Origin: Myxococcales bacterium
Lineage (GTDB): Bacteria > Myxococcota_A > Polyangia > Haliangiales > Haliangiaceae
Direction of reading: 5' to 3'
Length of the DNA: 64,000 nt
Assembly (NCBI GenBank): GCA_016706545.1
Contig: JADJJK010000008.1
Location: forward strand, 62,001 to 126,000
Part shown: positions 55,800-64,000 of the stretch, one piece after another
Layout of the letters: the number at the start of each line of letters is the position of its first letter
Position numbering within the stretch: the stretch's first letter is position 1
Notes under the pieces: generated by a model
The model's input: the letters and a program-made list of their open reading frames with translations, nothing else
What the model was told of the DNA's origin: nothing
Databases searched by the model: none
Position numbers and translations under genes: made by a program

Positions 55800-56202
55800 G
55801 CGGGACCTTGGTGCAACAATCGTGCGTGCTCGCTTTGGCCAACCACCAGGCGGGGTATCCTCGGGCAGTCGGCACTTGCCGGGGCGCTGGCTTCGGTGAC
55901 GCGCTGGCCGGGAGCATGCAAGGCTTGCACTCCGTGCAACGGTGGGCGCAAGAAGCGCGCGCGACCTGTCGCGGCTCCGCGGCGACAGGTGGGCCCCGAA
56001 GGCCTGCGCCTATCGCAGCCCGCGTGGGTGCAGCATCCCAAACGCCTCGAAATCCCAGAGATCCGGAACGAACAGCGAGGGGGCTTCCAGCAAGCAGGGC
56101 AGGCGCGGTTGGTTTCGTCTTGGCGGACACCGGGCGAACTCGCCGTGCCGGGGAAATCCGCGAATATGCGCGCGCGGCACGTTCGATGCATTGCACCAGG
56201 AC
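55800..56202. other. Intergenic region without recognised features
   Basis: About 400 bases between divergent genes. A CTTGCACTCCGTGCAA inverted repeat lies near 55924-55940 and a CGACCTGTCGCGGCTCCGCGGCGACAGGT hairpin-like stretch near 55965-55993 (split here as CCTGTCGC and GCGACAGG arms); these may be regulatory. Open frames look Arg/Pro-rich and unlike real proteins. Confidence 0.35.
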
Positions 56203-56472
56203 ATGACCCCCACCATGTCCACGTCGAGCTCCGGGTTGAGCAGCGAGGCTCTGTTCGTTGGCGCCGAGTGGGCGATCGCCCATGGCGATGCTGGTGGCTT
56301 GTCGCACGTGCTAGCGGATCTGGCCTGCCTGGTGGGGCCGCCGCTCCGCGCAGATCTGCTCGCGCTGGCAGCGCTGTGTCACAACCGGTACGAAGTGGCG
56401 GCGGAGAGCTGGCTGGAGCTGCGTGACCGGGTTCGCTCCGAGCTGAGCGCGCGCCGTAGGCGAACTCACTGA
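56203..56472 (+). CDS. Small hypothetical protein
   Basis: 89 residues from ATG 56203 with CAGG before it. After a Ser-rich start it is a compact helical protein: EALFVGAEWAIAHGDAGGLSHVLADLACLVG and ADLLALAALCHNRYEVAAESWLELRDRV. The amphipathic pattern and codon use support a real gene. It has no known family. Next to a CBS-domain gene on the opposite strand. Confidence 0.55.
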   Translation: MTPTMSTSSSGLSSEALFVGAEWAIAHGDAGGLSHVLADLACLVGPPLRADLLALAALCHNRYEVAAESWLELRDRVRSELSARRRRTH

Positions 56473-56590
56473 GGTTGTACTGGTTATGCGAGGTCGTGCG
56501 AGGTTCCGCACGACCTGCGACGTCCGCTAGCCTGCCTGCGGCTTCCAGTACGCACGGCCGCGCATGCGGCCAGCAGCCGCAGGTCGCCGC

Positions 56591-56992
56591 TCACGCCGTC
56601 TCCCGGCGGAGCACTCCGGCCAGCACGTACATGGCATCGACGGAGGTGAAGATGCCCTGGACGCCTGCGCCCGAGGTGATCACCACACACCCGAGCTTGT
56701 GGTCGGCCATGTGCTCGACCACACTGGCCACCTCCTCATTGGGGGACGCGGTGTAGACCTCTGTGGACATGGCGTCTTCCACCGTGGTGTCGAGGAGGTC
56801 TACGCCCGGGAACGTCTCGAGCAAGTGCAGATCGTGGATGGAGACCAGCCCGACGATCCGCTCGGCGTCCACCACCGGGAGGTGGCGAATCGCGTGTTGA
56901 CGCATGATGCGATGCGCGTCCGCCAGCGGAGCCTGCGGCGAGATCGTCAGCGGCTTGGGGGTCATGTAGCGCGATAGCGTTGGCATCATCAT
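56591..56992 (-). CDS. Two-CBS-domain protein
   Basis: 133 residues from the first of three consecutive ATGs (56992). Two CBS motifs: SRYMTPKPLTISPQAPLADAHRIMRQHAIRHLPVVDAERIVGLVS, and DAMSTEVYTASPNEEVASVVEHMADHKLGCVVI (each seen only in part above). CBS pairs bind adenine nucleotides and sense energy state. An earlier ATG at 57022 would add 10 residues. Confidence 0.83.
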   Translation of the reverse strand: MMMPTLSRYMTPKPLTISPQAPLADAHRIMRQHAIRHLPVVDAERIVGLVSIHDLHLLETFPGVDLLDTTVEDAMSTEVYTASPNEEVASVVEHMADHKLGCVVITSGAGVQGIFTSVDAMYVLAGVLRRETA

Positions 56993-57302
56993 GCACGTGT
57001 TCCGGTGCATCGCACGTGCCGAAACAGGGGGCGACAGCGGCGGAGGCGTCGCTGCCGAGGGACACCAACGAACGCAGCCGAGCTGGCCCAGGGATCGCTC
57101 TGGCCCGCGACACGCGCCGGCGCGGCAACGGACTACGAGGTCCGCGAGGTCCGCGCTGTTGCATCCTGTTGCACCGGCCCTGGTGGCGCGGCAAGCCGTG
57201 CTCGCAGTCAGCGCCAAGTTGCTAGAACATCGAGAAAATCTCCTCTCGTTCAGGAGTCGCCGGAGCTGTCATCGCGGCGCGATCCTTGCAATGATATTCG
57301 CC
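56993..57302. other. Divergent intergenic region
   Basis: 310 bases between the CBS gene and the DUF302 gene. The direct repeat GAGGTCCGC occurs twice near 57138-57160. AAGTTGCTAGAACATCGAGAAAATC near 57214 is AT-richer and may be the promoter of the DUF302 gene. No gene is evident. Confidence 0.35.
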
Positions 57303-57692
57303 ATGTCGCAATCCGAAGGACTCGAGAAGACCCTCGAGCAGAGCTACGAGCAAGTCCTGCCTCTCGTCGTCGAGGCCCTCAAGAGCGAGGGCTTTGGCGT
57401 CCTCACCGAGATCGATGTTCGTGAGACCATGCGCGCCAAGCTCGGCGTTGAGCTCCCGCGCTACAAGATCCTCGGCGCCTGCAACCCTCCCATCGCCTAT
57501 CGCGCGCTCCAGGCCGAGCGCGACGCCGGCCTGATGATGCCGTGCAACGTCATCGTGTACGAGGACGGCGGCAAGACCAAGGTCAAGGCCATTGATCCCA
57601 TGGGCACCATGGCCGCGGCCCACGCGGACCTCTTGCCGATCGCGCAGGAGGTCCGCCAGAAGCTCGCCGCGGTGCTGGCCAAGCTGGGGTAG
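57303..57692 (+). CDS. DUF302 family protein
   Basis: 129 residues, the whole DUF302 domain: YEQVLPLVVEALKSEGFGVLTEIDVRETMRAKLG, PRYKILGACNPPIAYRALQAERDAGLMMPCNVIVYE and VKAIDPMGTM. The conserved cysteines of the ACNPxxA and LPCN-like (MMPCNV) parts are present. A few copies are linked to sulfur or metal metabolism; function unknown. ATG 57291 would add four residues. Confidence 0.87.
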   Translation: MSQSEGLEKTLEQSYEQVLPLVVEALKSEGFGVLTEIDVRETMRAKLGVELPRYKILGACNPPIAYRALQAERDAGLMMPCNVIVYEDGGKTKVKAIDPMGTMAAAHADLLPIAQEVRQKLAAVLAKLG

Positions 57693-57810
57693 CGCGGCGG
57701 GCCGCAGCGTCGGGAGACGCGCGGTCTGGATCGGCCGCGGTGCAGGATGACCCAGCGCGGCTGGCGCCCAAGGTGGCGGGGGCGTCATCCCTCGCGTAAC
57801 GTCGGTGCAT

Positions 57811-58482
57811 ATGCCGCACGTGCAGGATGATGAGCTGGCGCTGCTCGACCAGTGGTGCGCGGGGGACCGACGCGCTGGCAGCGCGCTGTTTGGCCGGTAC
57901 TTCGCGCAGGTGCATCGGTTCTTCAGCCACAAGGTGGAGGTGGATGTCGATGACCTGGTCCAGGAGACGTTCCTGGCCTGCGTGCGCGAGCGCGACCGCT
58001 TCCAGCGTCAGAGCAGCTTCCGCACCTACCTGTTCGCGGTGGCGCGGTACACGCTGTACGGGCACTGGCGCAAGGCCAAGCGCAGCGCGCAGGTCCTCGA
58101 CTTCGACGAGGTCTCGGTGGCGTCCTTGAGTACCAGCGCGGCCAGCCGGCTGGCGCGCCAGGACGAGCAAGCTCGGCTCCTGGTGGCGCTGCGCGAGCTG
58201 TCAGTGGAGCAGCAGCTCTTGCTGGAGCTGTATTACTGGGAAGAGCTGGAGCGCGATCAGCTCGCCGAGGTGTTCGACGTGGAGCCGGCCACCACCCGCA
58301 GCCGCCTGTTTCGCGCCCGCCAGGCGCTGCGCGACAAGCTGGCGCAGGACGGCGAGGGGACGAGCCGCGGCGCGCCTGTGCCCATGGATGAGCAGCTCGA
58401 TGCCTGGGCGCGCACGCTGCGGCCGGCGGATGCGAAAGTCCGGAACGCCCGCGCGGCAGACGACACTACCGGGGGGCTATGA
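57811..58482 (+). CDS. ECF-type RNA polymerase sigma factor
   Basis: About 223 residues. Region 2: RYFAQVHRFFSHKVEVDVDDLVQETFLACVRE and FRTYLFAVARYTLYGHWRK. Region 4: LRELSVEQQLLLELYYWEELERDQLAEVF followed by the HTH VEPATTRSRLFRARQALRDKL. The tail of about 40 residues contains SRGAPVPMDEQLDAWARTL. ATG 57811 is preferred to GTG 57805. The stop overlaps the next gene's ATG as ATGA; no anti-sigma gene follows, so the coupled secreted protein may be its partner or target. Confidence 0.87.
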   Translation: MPHVQDDELALLDQWCAGDRRAGSALFGRYFAQVHRFFSHKVEVDVDDLVQETFLACVRERDRFQRQSSFRTYLFAVARYTLYGHWRKAKRSAQVLDFDEVSVASLSTSAASRLARQDEQARLLVALRELSVEQQLLLELYYWEELERDQLAEVFDVEPATTRSRLFRARQALRDKLAQDGEGTSRGAPVPMDEQLDAWARTLRPADAKVRNARAADDTTGGL

Positions 58483-59774
58483 AGACTTTGCAGAAACGTG
58501 AGGAGAGGAGCGCGGCACAGTGGTGCCCGCGCGGGGCAATGTTCATCGCGGTGGCCGCAGGGGTGTTGCTCTCGGCCCCGGGCCCGGTCTGGGCAGTGAC
58601 GCCGGAGACCTGTCCAGTCTCCGGATGCGGCAGCAACACGTCCATGTTGCTGAGCACGCCCATTCTGGGGATGAACCTGGCCGGGGTGCCCAACTCGGAC
58701 GGGGTTAGCTTGCTTCCCGCGCTGGTGCGCGCCACTCCGCCACCGCTGTTTGTTCCACCGGACAAGAGGTGCCCGGACGGGGCAAAGCTCGACGTCCAGG
58801 ACGGGGCGTTCGTGGGCACACTCGGCGGTAGCGTGGTGTGCAGTGATGCCGCGATGCTGGGCATGGCGTTCTGGATCGAGGTGACGTGCCAGCACAAGGT
58901 TAACCCATGCACGAAAGGAACCCAGGCGAAGGCGTTGATCCGCATCAGCGAGTCCAGCCAGCTCGATACCTGGCACGTCGTGGGGGCCACGGTAGTGCCT
59001 ACCTACCGCCTGGTATGGGAGACGCTGGAGCTGCCACAAGGAGTAATCGACGGGGCGCGGGAAGGCGCTTCCATCTGCCCCCGCCGTGAGGCGGCGATGG
59101 AGAAGTGGCAGGTCGTCAAGCCGTCACAGACGAGCGATGCATGGAAGGTCGCGACGGACCATGTATTGCTCGTGCAAGGAGAGCACTACCGCAGAGATGC
59201 AGCGGTCGAGTTCGCCGGCCGCGACTGGATCAACCTGGCATGTGTCGGTGGGACCGCGCTGGCCAAGATGCGGTTGCTTGGCTACGACCCGATGAACCCA
59301 GCACAGAGTGGAGCGGAGCGCCAGAGCACGCTCAAGATGCTCACGGCCCGATATCGTGGTGCCAGGTCCTACACCCGGCCTGGGGTGCCGCTGATGTGGA
59401 AGCACCGCGATGCCCGAGAGTACCACGGGTCGCCCGAGGCAAGTAGCTGGAGTGAAGCTCTCAAAGAGGCAACCTGGAACGGCAATGGGGCGCAGTGTGT
59501 GTCGCATCGTCGAACCTGGCTCTCGGGCGCCGAGAGTCGCGATTGTGCGGTTCGGTACAGGCGTGTACCTCGTGCGTTTGATTGTGCATTGCCCGAGGAG
59601 ACCGTGGAGGGGCGCGTCGATAACACCGTGCGACTCTATGGTTACCTGGCTGCGGAGCAGCAGTCGCTCCAGTCGCTGCGAGACCGCCGCGTGCCGCCTT
59701 GCGGGCACGACCCGTCGCCCGATGCATTCTGGACGACCTACCCAGTCAGGCATGCACACAGGGCATCCCCGTAA
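58479..59774 (+). CDS. Secreted ADYC-type protein
   Basis: 431 residues with a signal peptide (FIAVAAGVLLSAPGPVWA, residues 22-39) and many cysteines. It has the layout of myxobacterial ADYC-domain proteins: ACVGGTALAKMRLLGYDP, LKMLTARYRGARSYTRPGVPLMW, where the family normally has TADYCG; here it reads TARYRG, so the name-giving Asp and Cys are both lost. Function unknown. Coupled to the ECF sigma gene by ATGA and ends 3 bases from the convergent kinase stop. Confidence 0.7.
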   Translation: MKTLQKREERSAAQWCPRGAMFIAVAAGVLLSAPGPVWAVTPETCPVSGCGSNTSMLLSTPILGMNLAGVPNSDGVSLLPALVRATPPPLFVPPDKRCPDGAKLDVQDGAFVGTLGGSVVCSDAAMLGMAFWIEVTCQHKVNPCTKGTQAKALIRISESSQLDTWHVVGATVVPTYRLVWETLELPQGVIDGAREGASICPRREAAMEKWQVVKPSQTSDAWKVATDHVLLVQGEHYRRDAAVEFAGRDWINLACVGGTALAKMRLLGYDPMNPAQSGAERQSTLKMLTARYRGARSYTRPGVPLMWKHRDAREYHGSPEASSWSEALKEATWNGNGAQCVSHRRTWLSGAESRDCAVRYRRVPRAFDCALPEETVEGRVDNTVRLYGYLAAEQQSLQSLRDRRVPPCGHDPSPDAFWTTYPVRHAHRASP

Positions 59775-59777
59775 AGG

Positions 59778-62723
59778 TCATCGCGCAATGCCGCTTGGTG
59801 GACTGCTGCTCGCCTGAGCGAGCAGCGCACGGGCCGCGTCCAGCCGCAGCCGGTACTCGCCGTCTTCGTTGAGCGCTGCTAGCTCTTCGAACACCGGGAT
59901 CGCGAGGCGAAGGTTTAGGATCCTCGTTGGCGAGTCGGTGCGGGAATGCATCGACTCGGCCAGTCCGGCCTGTGCGATCGCCTGAATGGAGTGAGCCCAC
60001 CACGTCGTTTCGCTGGTGGTGGCCAGGATCTCTGCAAACCCATCTTGGGCCTGCCGATTCAGGCCGCGATCAAGCGCCGCCGTGGCGAGCGACATCTCTG
60101 CTCGCGCCTTCAGGTGAGCTTCGCTGGCATCGCGCAAGTAGGCTGCGATCTGCTCGTTGAGGGCGGCGGAGGCAGGGTGATGGCCTTGGTAGGACAGGAG
60201 GAAGGCCTGGTAGCCATCACAGCGGGAGCGATGATCGAGCGCCGTCGCGTGGAACGCGCGGTACTGGTCGCAGGCGTTCTGGATCACGGGCAGCGCGCGG
60301 GCAGGCTCGTGGATGAACTTGCCATAAGACAGGAGCGCCTCGATCGTGCTGAGGTGCTGGTCGCCCAGTAGACCTCGTCGACGCTCCCAGACGGCGTGGA
60401 TCAGCATCTCGCGGCGCCGCGGGTCACTCGTGAGCATGGCGAGGTTGTGGTCGATGGCGGACAGCTCGAGGTCTGGTCGCTGAAGCTGTGCGACCAGCGC
60501 ACTTGCACCAAGGAAGGTGGCGTAGGCCGCCTCCCTTCTGCCCATCGCCATGTGGACCACGCCGAGGTTGTTGAGCAGCAAGGGCCGCGCGAAGCGGTCA
60601 CCACGCAGGCTGCGGCTCAACGGCTCGAGCACCTCGGCCTGGCGCAGCAGGCCGGGCAGGTCGGCCCCCGTCATGGCCTGGACATAGAGGCGTCGCGCGG
60701 CGGCCTCCACGCCTTGGGTCACCAGCCCCAGCTGCAGCGCTCGTTGCTCAGTGGATGCGAGGACCCTCGCCGCTTCGGGGTAGGCCCCCTGCGTCAGCAA
60801 CATGCGGCCTTCTGCCAGCTCGAGATCGATGATGAGCGGAGCGTAGGCGAGGGCGGCGGCCGCGGGGGCCAGCGCGCGCACCTGCGCGAGCGCGTCGGCG
60901 ACTCTCCCGAGGTGCTCCTTTGCCACCGCCTGCGCCAGCTGGCCTTCCAGCGCAGCCACCGGTTTCCTGGCGGCCGTGGTGGGCGGCGCGACCGCGGCCA
61001 GCAGCAGGTCGGCGTCCGCGCAGTCGGCGAGCGGCGGCAGGCTCGCCACCACCTCGCGCGCGCGGGCGGCCGAGGCGGCGTCGACGGTGGCCAGGGTTCG
61101 GACCGCGGCGGCGAGCGCGTCCTTGCCGCGCCGCAGACACTGCATGCGGCGGTCGAGCAGCTCGGCAGACTGTGCCCCGCGGCGGTGATCCAGGCAGGCG
61201 GCGCGGTGCCCGGCGCTCCACGACGTGCGGTAGGCCTTGAGGCTGCGCTCGATCCTCGGCGCGGTGTCGGGAGTCGCGCGCGCGCGGGTGAGCGCGCCCT
61301 GGAGCTGCGCTGCCTCGGACGCTGGCCAGGCCGCCGCGAGCTCGGCCGCGCCGCCATCGCACGCAGGCGGTGAGCTAGCGGTCGAGGTGGTGAGGTATGT
61401 CAGCAGCACCGCCACCGCGGTGGTGAGCGTGAGGGCCGCTGGAGCTCTCCAGCGGCGCCAGCCGCTGGCGCGGCCGAGATGCGCCAGCAGCGCGGTCATG
61501 GAGGCGTAGCGGCGCGCGGGATCAACGGCGAGCCCGGTGACCAGCGCCGTGCGCAGCCAGCGCGGCACCGCGCTGCCGCCGGGCGCTGGCGCGAGCCGTT
61601 GGTGGCGCATGCTGGCGGCCAGCTCCTGCGCGGAGCTGCCGGCATAGGGCGCGTGGCCATACAGCGCACGGTACAGCGCGACGCAGAAGCTGAACTGATC
61701 GGCGCCGGCGGTGACGCGCTGCCCGGCGAGCTGCTCGGGCGCCATATACGCCAGCGTGCCCAGCCGCTCACCGGTCATGGTGAGCGCGAGCGGCGGGGAA
61801 GGCGCGCTGATGGGCAGGGGGACGGGAGGGGACGGGGAGGATCCAGGCCCAGAGGTCACGGCTTTGGTCTCGGTCCCGGCCACGGCTTCGGTCCCGGCCA
61901 CGGCTTCGGTCCCGGCCACGGCTTCGGTTTCGGCCACAGCTTCGGTTTCGGCCACGGCTTCGGCCTCGGTCCCGGCCTCGGTCCCGGCTTCGGACTCGGC
62001 TTCGGTCTCGGCCGCCGCCTCCGGCCCCTGAACAAACCGCGCTAGTCCAAAGTCCAGCACACGCACCCGGCCGTCTGCACCGATGATCGCGTTGTGCGGC
62101 TTGAAGTCTCGGTGTACCAAGCCCAGCTGATGCGCCGCCTCCAGCCCGCGGCCCGCTGCCAGATACATCTCCAGCACCTCTCGCCAGCTCCGGCGCTGCG
62201 TCCGCTCCCAGTCCGCCAGCGTCTGCCCCTGCACCCACTGCATCACAAGCACCACCTGCTCGTCCACTACCAGCGCGTCGAAGACCCTCACCACGTTGGC
62301 ATGATCGATGCGCGCCAGCGCGCGCGCCTCGGCCAGCAGGCGCGCCCGCGCGGTCTCGCTCGCAGGTGCCTCGCCGTGCAGCACCTTCAGTGCGACGCGC
62401 CGGTCGAGCTGCGGATCGTACGCCGCGTACACCGCGCCCATGCCACCTGCTGCCACCGACCCCAGCAGCACGAAGCGGCCCACCCGCGCCGGCTCTGCAG
62501 CGCCAAAGAGCCGCGCCTCCACCAGGGCGCGCGACAGCGAAAGCTGCAGCGGATTTGCGCGACGCACCAGGCGGCGTAGGTCCGCCGCCGAGTCCGAGTC
62601 CGACGCCGCATCCGAGGCCGAGTCCGAAGCCGACACCGAGTCCGCATCCGACTCCACGACGTTCGGTTGCGGCACCGGCGCGCTGCCCTGGCGCGTCGAG
62701 CTCACTGGTGCCTGCCCTCTCAC
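59778..62723 (-). CDS. Ser/Thr kinase with membrane span and TPR-like sensor region
   Basis: 981 residues from GTG 62723. N-terminal acidic Ser/Asp repeat ([16 protein letters not shown]). Kinase domain about 85-430: [53 protein letters not shown]. Between DFG and GTLAYMAPE is an insert of about 85 residues made of (ET)EAVAGT repeats and a Pro-rich part. One membrane span ([18 protein letters not shown]) near 440. The remaining 520 residues are helical TPR-like repeats ([26 protein letters not shown]). So a kinase inside and a helical part outside or in the periplasm, a layout common in myxobacteria. Start uncertain. Confidence 0.83.
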   Translation of the reverse strand: MRGQAPVSSTRQGSAPVPQPNVVESDADSVSASDSASDAASDSDSAADLRRLVRRANPLQLSLSRALVEARLFGAAEPARVGRFVLLGSVAAGGMGAVYAAYDPQLDRRVALKVLHGEAPASETARARLLAEARALARIDHANVVRVFDALVVDEQVVLVMQWVQGQTLADWERTQRRSWREVLEMYLAAGRGLEAAHQLGLVHRDFKPHNAIIGADGRVRVLDFGLARFVQGPEAAAETEAESEAGTEAGTEAEAVAETEAVAETEAVAGTEAVAGTEAVAGTETKAVTSGPGSSPSPPVPLPISAPSPPLALTMTGERLGTLAYMAPEQLAGQRVTAGADQFSFCVALYRALYGHAPYAGSSAQELAASMRHQRLAPAPGGSAVPRWLRTALVTGLAVDPARRYASMTALLAHLGRASGWRRWRAPAALTLTTAVAVLLTYLTTSTASSPPACDGGAAELAAAWPASEAAQLQGALTRARATPDTAPRIERSLKAYRTSWSAGHRAACLDHRRGAQSAELLDRRMQCLRRGKDALAAAVRTLATVDAASAARAREVVASLPPLADCADADLLLAAVAPPTTAARKPVAALEGQLAQAVAKEHLGRVADALAQVRALAPAAAALAYAPLIIDLELAEGRMLLTQGAYPEAARVLASTEQRALQLGLVTQGVEAAARRLYVQAMTGADLPGLLRQAEVLEPLSRSLRGDRFARPLLLNNLGVVHMAMGRREAAYATFLGASALVAQLQRPDLELSAIDHNLAMLTSDPRRREMLIHAVWERRRGLLGDQHLSTIEALLSYGKFIHEPARALPVIQNACDQYRAFHATALDHRSRCDGYQAFLLSYQGHHPASAALNEQIAAYLRDASEAHLKARAEMSLATAALDRGLNRQAQDGFAEILATTSETTWWAHSIQAIAQAGLAESMHSRTDSPTRILNLRLAIPVFEELAALNEDGEYRLRLDAARALLAQASSSPPSGIAR
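61863..62025. repeat. 18-bp tandem repeat inside the kinase activation segment
   Basis: About nine copies of GGCCACGGCTTCGGTCCC with small changes, in frame, coding the [12 protein letters not shown] repeats of the kinase at 59778-62723. Unit length is a multiple of three, so copy-number change would keep the frame. Confidence 0.82.
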
Positions 62724-62925
62724 CCCGCAACGCTACGTCGTCATGCGCCCGCGCTCAAGGCGTAATCTCGCGATCACCGCTTTGTCCGGAACGCTGGAGC
62801 CCCATCGTTCACTACCCGAGGGTCACGGCTTGCGAGCGCAGGGGCTCTGCGCGAATCGCCGTGGTTCTGACCCAATGGAGAGTGCAACCATGACTGTATC
62901 GGGATCTCCTCGCAAAGGAGTGGCG

Positions 62926-64000
62926 ATGTCACTGAATGGCAAGCAACTGGTGTGTGTACTCGGACTCTTGGCCGTGGGCTGTGGCGGCGAGCCTGGCGAG
63001 CCATTGGACCCTCTGGCCGGGCCGAGCGTCGAGAGCTGGGAGGACTTTCTCGCGCGTTCGACGGTCGAGCACGATGGCCACACGTTCTACTTGATCGAGC
63101 GCGACGCGGCGGTCAGTCTGGCGGCGCTGCGCACGTACTATGACGAGTACGTGCTGCAAAGGTCGGCCGGCGGCCGGCGCAGCAAGGTCAACCTCAAGGG
63201 TGACGGCAGCGATGACGTCTGGCTCGGGATGCAGCAGTTCGACCTCAGCTACTGTGTATCGACGGCGTTCGGCAGCACGTACACGCGGGCGATCAACGAG
63301 ATGGCGGCAGCCGCCGCCTCGTGGCAAGGCGCCGCGCGCGTGACGTTCCGCTATGTCGCCGCGCAGGATGCGACCTGCACCATCGGCAACCCGAACGTGA
63401 CGTTCGTGGTCCAGCCGTGGGCCGGGGATGGGGCGAAGGCGTTCTTCCCATCGAGCCCGAGCAGCGCGCGCGTGGTGTTCATGAACTTCGCGTCGTTCTC
63501 GACTGGGCCGACCGTCCCGGTGTTCCGCCACGAGCTCGGCCACACGCTCGGCCTGCGCCACGAGCATATCGGCAACGGCACCCCTTGCCTCGGAGAGACC
63601 ACCGCGGGTTCGCGCGATCTCACGCCCTATGATGTAACGTCGATCATGCATTACCCGTTCCCGGAGTGCGGCGGCACCGGCGTGCTCGCCACCAACCTGA
63701 GCGCGCGCGATATCGATGGGATCCGCCAGCTCTACGGCGATCCGTTCCGCCCTAACTTCGCGGCGCCCAGCGGCTTGGCGGCGTTCAACTACGACCTGCC
63801 CGGCGGCTGGCGGATCGAAGAAGACGTCCGCGTGCTCGCCGACACCAACCTTGATGGTCGCGACGATATCATCGGCTTCGGCCACGATGGCGTCTACCGC
63901 GCGCTCGGCACCGAGAGCGGCACCTTCGAACCAGCCACACTCGTAGTGAGCGACTTTGGCACGGCGCAGGGCTGGAACAACACCAACCACGTCCGCACCG
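62926..64000 (+). CDS. Metzincin-type zinc protease lipoprotein with FG-GAP-like C-terminus (3' end beyond window)
   Basis: The frame is open from ATG 62926 (AAAGGAG seven bases before) to the end of the window, 358 residues so far. Lipoprotein signal MSLNGKQLVCVLGLLAVGC. Then a domain with FYLIERDAAVSLAALRTYYDEYV. The protease core has the zinc site FRHELGHTLGLRHEH near residue 200 (HExxHxxGxxH) and the Met-turn in SIMHYPF near 243, placing it among metzincins (M10/M12-like). After DIDGIRQLYG it continues with VLADTNLDGRDDIIGFG, a VCBS/FG-GAP beta-propeller repeat. Likely a surface protease for prey or matrix digestion. The 200 bases before it are the shared upstream region with the kinase. 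Confidence 0.83.
   Translation, partial: MSLNGKQLVCVLGLLAVGCGGEPGEPLDPLAGPSVESWEDFLARSTVEHDGHTFYLIERDAAVSLAALRTYYDEYVLQRSAGGRRSKVNLKGDGSDDVWLGMQQFDLSYCVSTAFGSTYTRAINEMAAAAASWQGAARVTFRYVAAQDATCTIGNPNVTFVVQPWAGDGAKAFFPSSPSSARVVFMNFASFSTGPTVPVFRHELGHTLGLRHEHIGNGTPCLGETTAGSRDLTPYDVTSIMHYPFPECGGTGVLATNLSARDIDGIRQLYGDPFRPNFAAPSGLAAFNYDLPGGWRIEEDVRVLADTNLDGRDDIIGFGHDGVYRALGTESGTFEPATLVVSDFGTAQGWNNTNHVRT

Overview
The window is about 70% GC and almost fully coding. Its kinases, PEGA-domain proteins, FHA protein, beta-helix and ADYC-type secreted proteins, and sigma-54/ECF regulators point to a predatory-type myxobacterium (Myxococcota, perhaps Nannocystineae/Haliangiales). That is inferred from gene content; there is no rRNA here to confirm it.

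Layout. (1) 0-13.6 kb is mixed: a large Ser/Thr kinase with an open 5' end, a YkgJ-type cysteine-cluster protein, a two-gene AAA ATPase + TOPRIM-like cassette (probably anti-phage), a HEXXH-type putative peptide beta-hydroxylase, YjdM/PhnA, a wrecked DUF222-HNH endonuclease gene, GrpB, a berberine-bridge-type oxidase, a lipoprotein, and a sigma-54 activator with intact GAFTGA. (2) 13.7-34.8 kb is the most unusual part: one minus-strand operon of about 15 tightly overlapping genes plus a divergent plus-strand gene. It contains five paralogues of an unrecognised structural-looking family (signature SETFPLER plus ATMVLMGINRIVV), two bifunctional lysins (amidase + papain-like protease; amidase + trypsin-like protease), a subtilase, a lysozyme-like/peptidoglycan-binding protein, a TIG-domain protein and several large proteins of unknown family. 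The divergent gene has a good sigma-54-type -24/-12 element and the operon a weaker one. I read it as a candidate secreted or particle-borne lytic system. (3) 34.8-43.5 kb is a beta-helix lipoprotein with a repeat near its start, then a signalling cluster (PEGA protein, double kinase, FHA protein with a degenerate sigma-54 ATPase domain, repeat-tailed PEGA-like protein). (4) 43.8-46.7 kb holds an OmpA-like lipoprotein and a probable nitric-oxide detoxification module (truncated haemoglobin, 2Fe-2S reductase, NsrR). (5) 47-56 kb is a metabolic group: membrane protein, acyl-CoA-dehydrogenase-like flavoprotein, CrtI-like oxidoreductase, a lipocalin-like/FAA-hydrolase fusion, a Rieske oxygenase, and an APS-kinase-like + aminoglycoside-phosphotransferase-like pair. 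(6) 56-64 kb has a CBS protein, a DUF302 protein, an ECF sigma factor coupled to an ADYC-type secreted protein, a kinase with TPR-like tail and repeats inside its activation segment, and a metzincin lipoprotein that runs off the end.

Two things recur. At least five genes look interrupted by small indels, which may be real decay or assembly error. Short tandem repeats are very common, both inside reading frames and in the gaps after convergent genes. I saw no tRNA, rRNA, CRISPR array, insertion sequence or prophage.
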